A stretch of DNA of 25,941 nt, from positions 1 through 25,941 of the forward strand of contig CAYLIP010000038.1 in the NCBI GenBank assembly GCA_964383855.1, in the 5' to 3' direction. Under the pieces are notes generated by a model. It did no database searches. It was not told the origin of the DNA and saw nothing but the letters and a program-made list of their open reading frames with translations. The translations under genes and the position numbers were made by a program. This document shows positions 24,984 to 25,941 of the stretch, piece after piece; position 1 is the first letter of the stretch; every line of letters begins with the position of its first letter. This DNA is from CAZHAC01 sp964383855. Lineage in GTDB: Bacteria; Chloroflexota; Dormibacteria; Dormibacterales; Dormibacteraceae.

Positions 24984-25706
24984 GTGCCCGATTCGCGGCA
25001 CGCGCGCGAGCCGCTGGTGATAGCCGTCGCCCAGCCTGAGTGCATCTCTCATGACTTGAGCGCGAATGCCGAGATCCATGCCCGCGCCGTGCGGTCGGCG
25101 GCGGCGCGCCTCGTGATATTCCCGGAGCTGTCCCTGACCGGCTACGAGCTGGACGCGGCGCCGATCACTCCCGATGATTGGCGACTCCACCCGATCATCG
25201 AGGCCTGCCGCGCAACCGGTTCGGTGGCGCTGGCCGGGGCTCCGACGAGGGACTCAGAGGGCCGCGACCATATCGGCATGCTGGCCATCGGCGGCCAGGG
25301 GGTGCGAATCGTCTACCGGAAGATGTGGCTCGGTGGGCCGGAGCCGGAGCGGTTCAGTCCGGGTGGGCAGCCGGCCGCGATCGAGATCGACGGATGGCGG
25401 CTTGGGCTGGCGATCTGCAAGGACACCGGGGTCCCCCAACACGCCGCCGGCACCGCCGCGCAGGGGATGGACGCTTACGTCGCCGGGGTCTGCGAGACGG
25501 CGGGTGCCGAGGCCGGCCTGGACGCCCGCGCCAGGCGGATCGCTGCCGACCACGGCGTCTGGGTGGCCTTCGCGAGCTTCGCGGGATCGACCGGGGGTGG
25601 CTTCGACCCGGCTGCCGGCCACTCGGCGGTGTGGGGCCGGGACGGAGTCAAGGTCGTCGAGGCGGGCGGCGATCCAGGCCAGCTCGTCGTGGCCGCGCTG
25701 GCGTAG
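24984..25706 (+). CDS. carbon-nitrogen hydrolase (nitrilase superfamily)
   Basis: A 240-residue amidase-type enzyme cleaving a non-peptide C-N bond. The catalytic triad is complete: Glu48 in FPELSLTGY, Lys113 in YRKMWL, and Cys145 in AICKDTG. It is a little shorter than most family members (260-300 residues). GTG start 2 bases after the exporter stop suggests coupled expression, but a functional link between metal export and an amidase is not obvious. The substrate cannot be told from the sequence. Confidence 0.9.
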   Translation: MPDSRHAREPLVIAVAQPECISHDLSANAEIHARAVRSAAARLVIFPELSLTGYELDAAPITPDDWRLHPIIEACRATGSVALAGAPTRDSEGRDHIGMLAIGGQGVRIVYRKMWLGGPEPERFSPGGQPAAIEIDGWRLGLAICKDTGVPQHAAGTAAQGMDAYVAGVCETAGAEAGLDARARRIAADHGVWVAFASFAGSTGGGFDPAAGHSAVWGRDGVKVVEAGGDPGQLVVAALA

Positions 25707-25714
25707 CCACGGGT

Positions 25715-25886
25715 GTGGTCGTGTGGCGTGAACTGATCCGAGGACGGACGCAACACGCCGACTTCCGGCCACCGGCGTCCGATGACGAGATACAGGGGGC
25801 GGAAGAGTCCCTCGGCGGCTATCTCCCAGACCCCCGCAAAGAGCTGCTGCTTCAGGAATCTGATGGCGCGGCCGGAGTGAGCGAAC
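25715..25886 (+). pseudogene. SUKH (SMI1/KNR4) domain gene remnant, cut off at tRNA-Ser
   Basis: From GTG 25715 or 25721 the frame encodes an N-terminus like SMI1/KNR4 (SUKH) proteins: WRELI, then HADFRPPASDDEIQGAEESL, then LPDPRKELLLQESDGAAG. A complete SUKH domain is about 130-150 residues; here it stops after roughly 55, where the frame runs into tRNA-Ser and ends at 25936. The last codons (VGFEPTR) are only the tRNA read in this frame. SUKH proteins are often immunity proteins to contact-dependent toxins. This looks like a gene truncated by an insertion or deletion at the tRNA. Confidence 0.65.
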
Positions 25887-25941
25887 TGGCGGAGAGGGTG
25901 GGATTTGAACCCACGAGGAGCCTTTTGGACCCCTAGTCGTT
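25887..25941 (-). tRNA. tRNA-Ser, partial at window end
   Basis: The minus strand shows the 3' half of a class II tRNA: the 3' side of the anticodon stem (CGACT), a long variable arm GGGGTC-CAAAA-GGCTCC, T-arm GTGGG-TTCAAAT-CCCAC, acceptor strand CCTCTCC, discriminator G and encoded CCA. The long variable arm with G73 indicates serine. The anticodon lies beyond the window, so the isoacceptor is unknown. Confidence 0.9.

Noticed and set aside
25887..25936. C-terminal VGFEPTR sequence as conserved protein
   Set aside because: It is the translated tRNA-Ser T-arm region, a well-known source of false protein similarity.

Overview
The window is a high-GC bacterial chromosomal segment, probably a scaffold of an assembled draft genome because it carries a 100-N gap. 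Codon use is strongly GC-biased, many starts are GTG or TTG, and several genes have a -10-like box directly in front of the start codon, as in leaderless transcripts. Gene content (SBP-family peptide transporters, a YVTN propeller/phosphoesterase fusion, GAF/PAS/GGDEF sensor) fits a soil lineage of the Actinomycetota/Chloroflexota/Dormibacterota kind. That placement is an inference and no phylogenetic marker is present to settle it.

Layout. 1-248: a truncated tRNA-Glu copy, then tRNA-Glu(CTC) and tRNA-Val(CAC), all on the minus strand. 325-6345: first five-gene peptide-type ABC importer operon (binding lipoprotein, two permeases, two ATPases), with the scaffold gap at the ATPase-ATPase junction. 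6376-12296: a second operon with the same gene order. 12334-16484: pterin carbinolamine dehydratase, a possible small Cys/His protein, a CsbD-like stress protein, a class A penicillin-binding protein and an MFS exporter of the fosmidomycin-resistance type. 16481-19553: a small minus-strand protein, tRNA-Thr(TGT) with a terminator hairpin, and a large secreted beta-propeller/phosphoesterase on the minus strand. 19781-23999: two small unknown genes and a 1211-residue cytoplasmic diguanylate cyclase with four GAF and three PAS domains. 24031-25941: a CzcD-type metal exporter, a nitrilase-superfamily amidohydrolase, a SUKH (SMI1/KNR4) gene remnant and a partial tRNA-Ser.

Most notable: both transporter operons have a 5' leader carrying the same candidate structured RNA. 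Two 17-nt blocks are identical in the two leaders, they flank a hairpin of different length in each, and they are enclosed by an outer stem whose sequence differs but whose pairing is kept. I do not recognise the class; it could be an undescribed riboswitch or protein-binding leader controlling peptide uptake. Each operon also has a strong 12-bp hairpin just after the binding-protein gene, which probably sets a high ratio of binding protein to permease. Other points worth checking: the N-gap is flanked by a 12-bp duplication and probably does not exist, and a SUKH gene is cut off at a tRNA-Ser gene.
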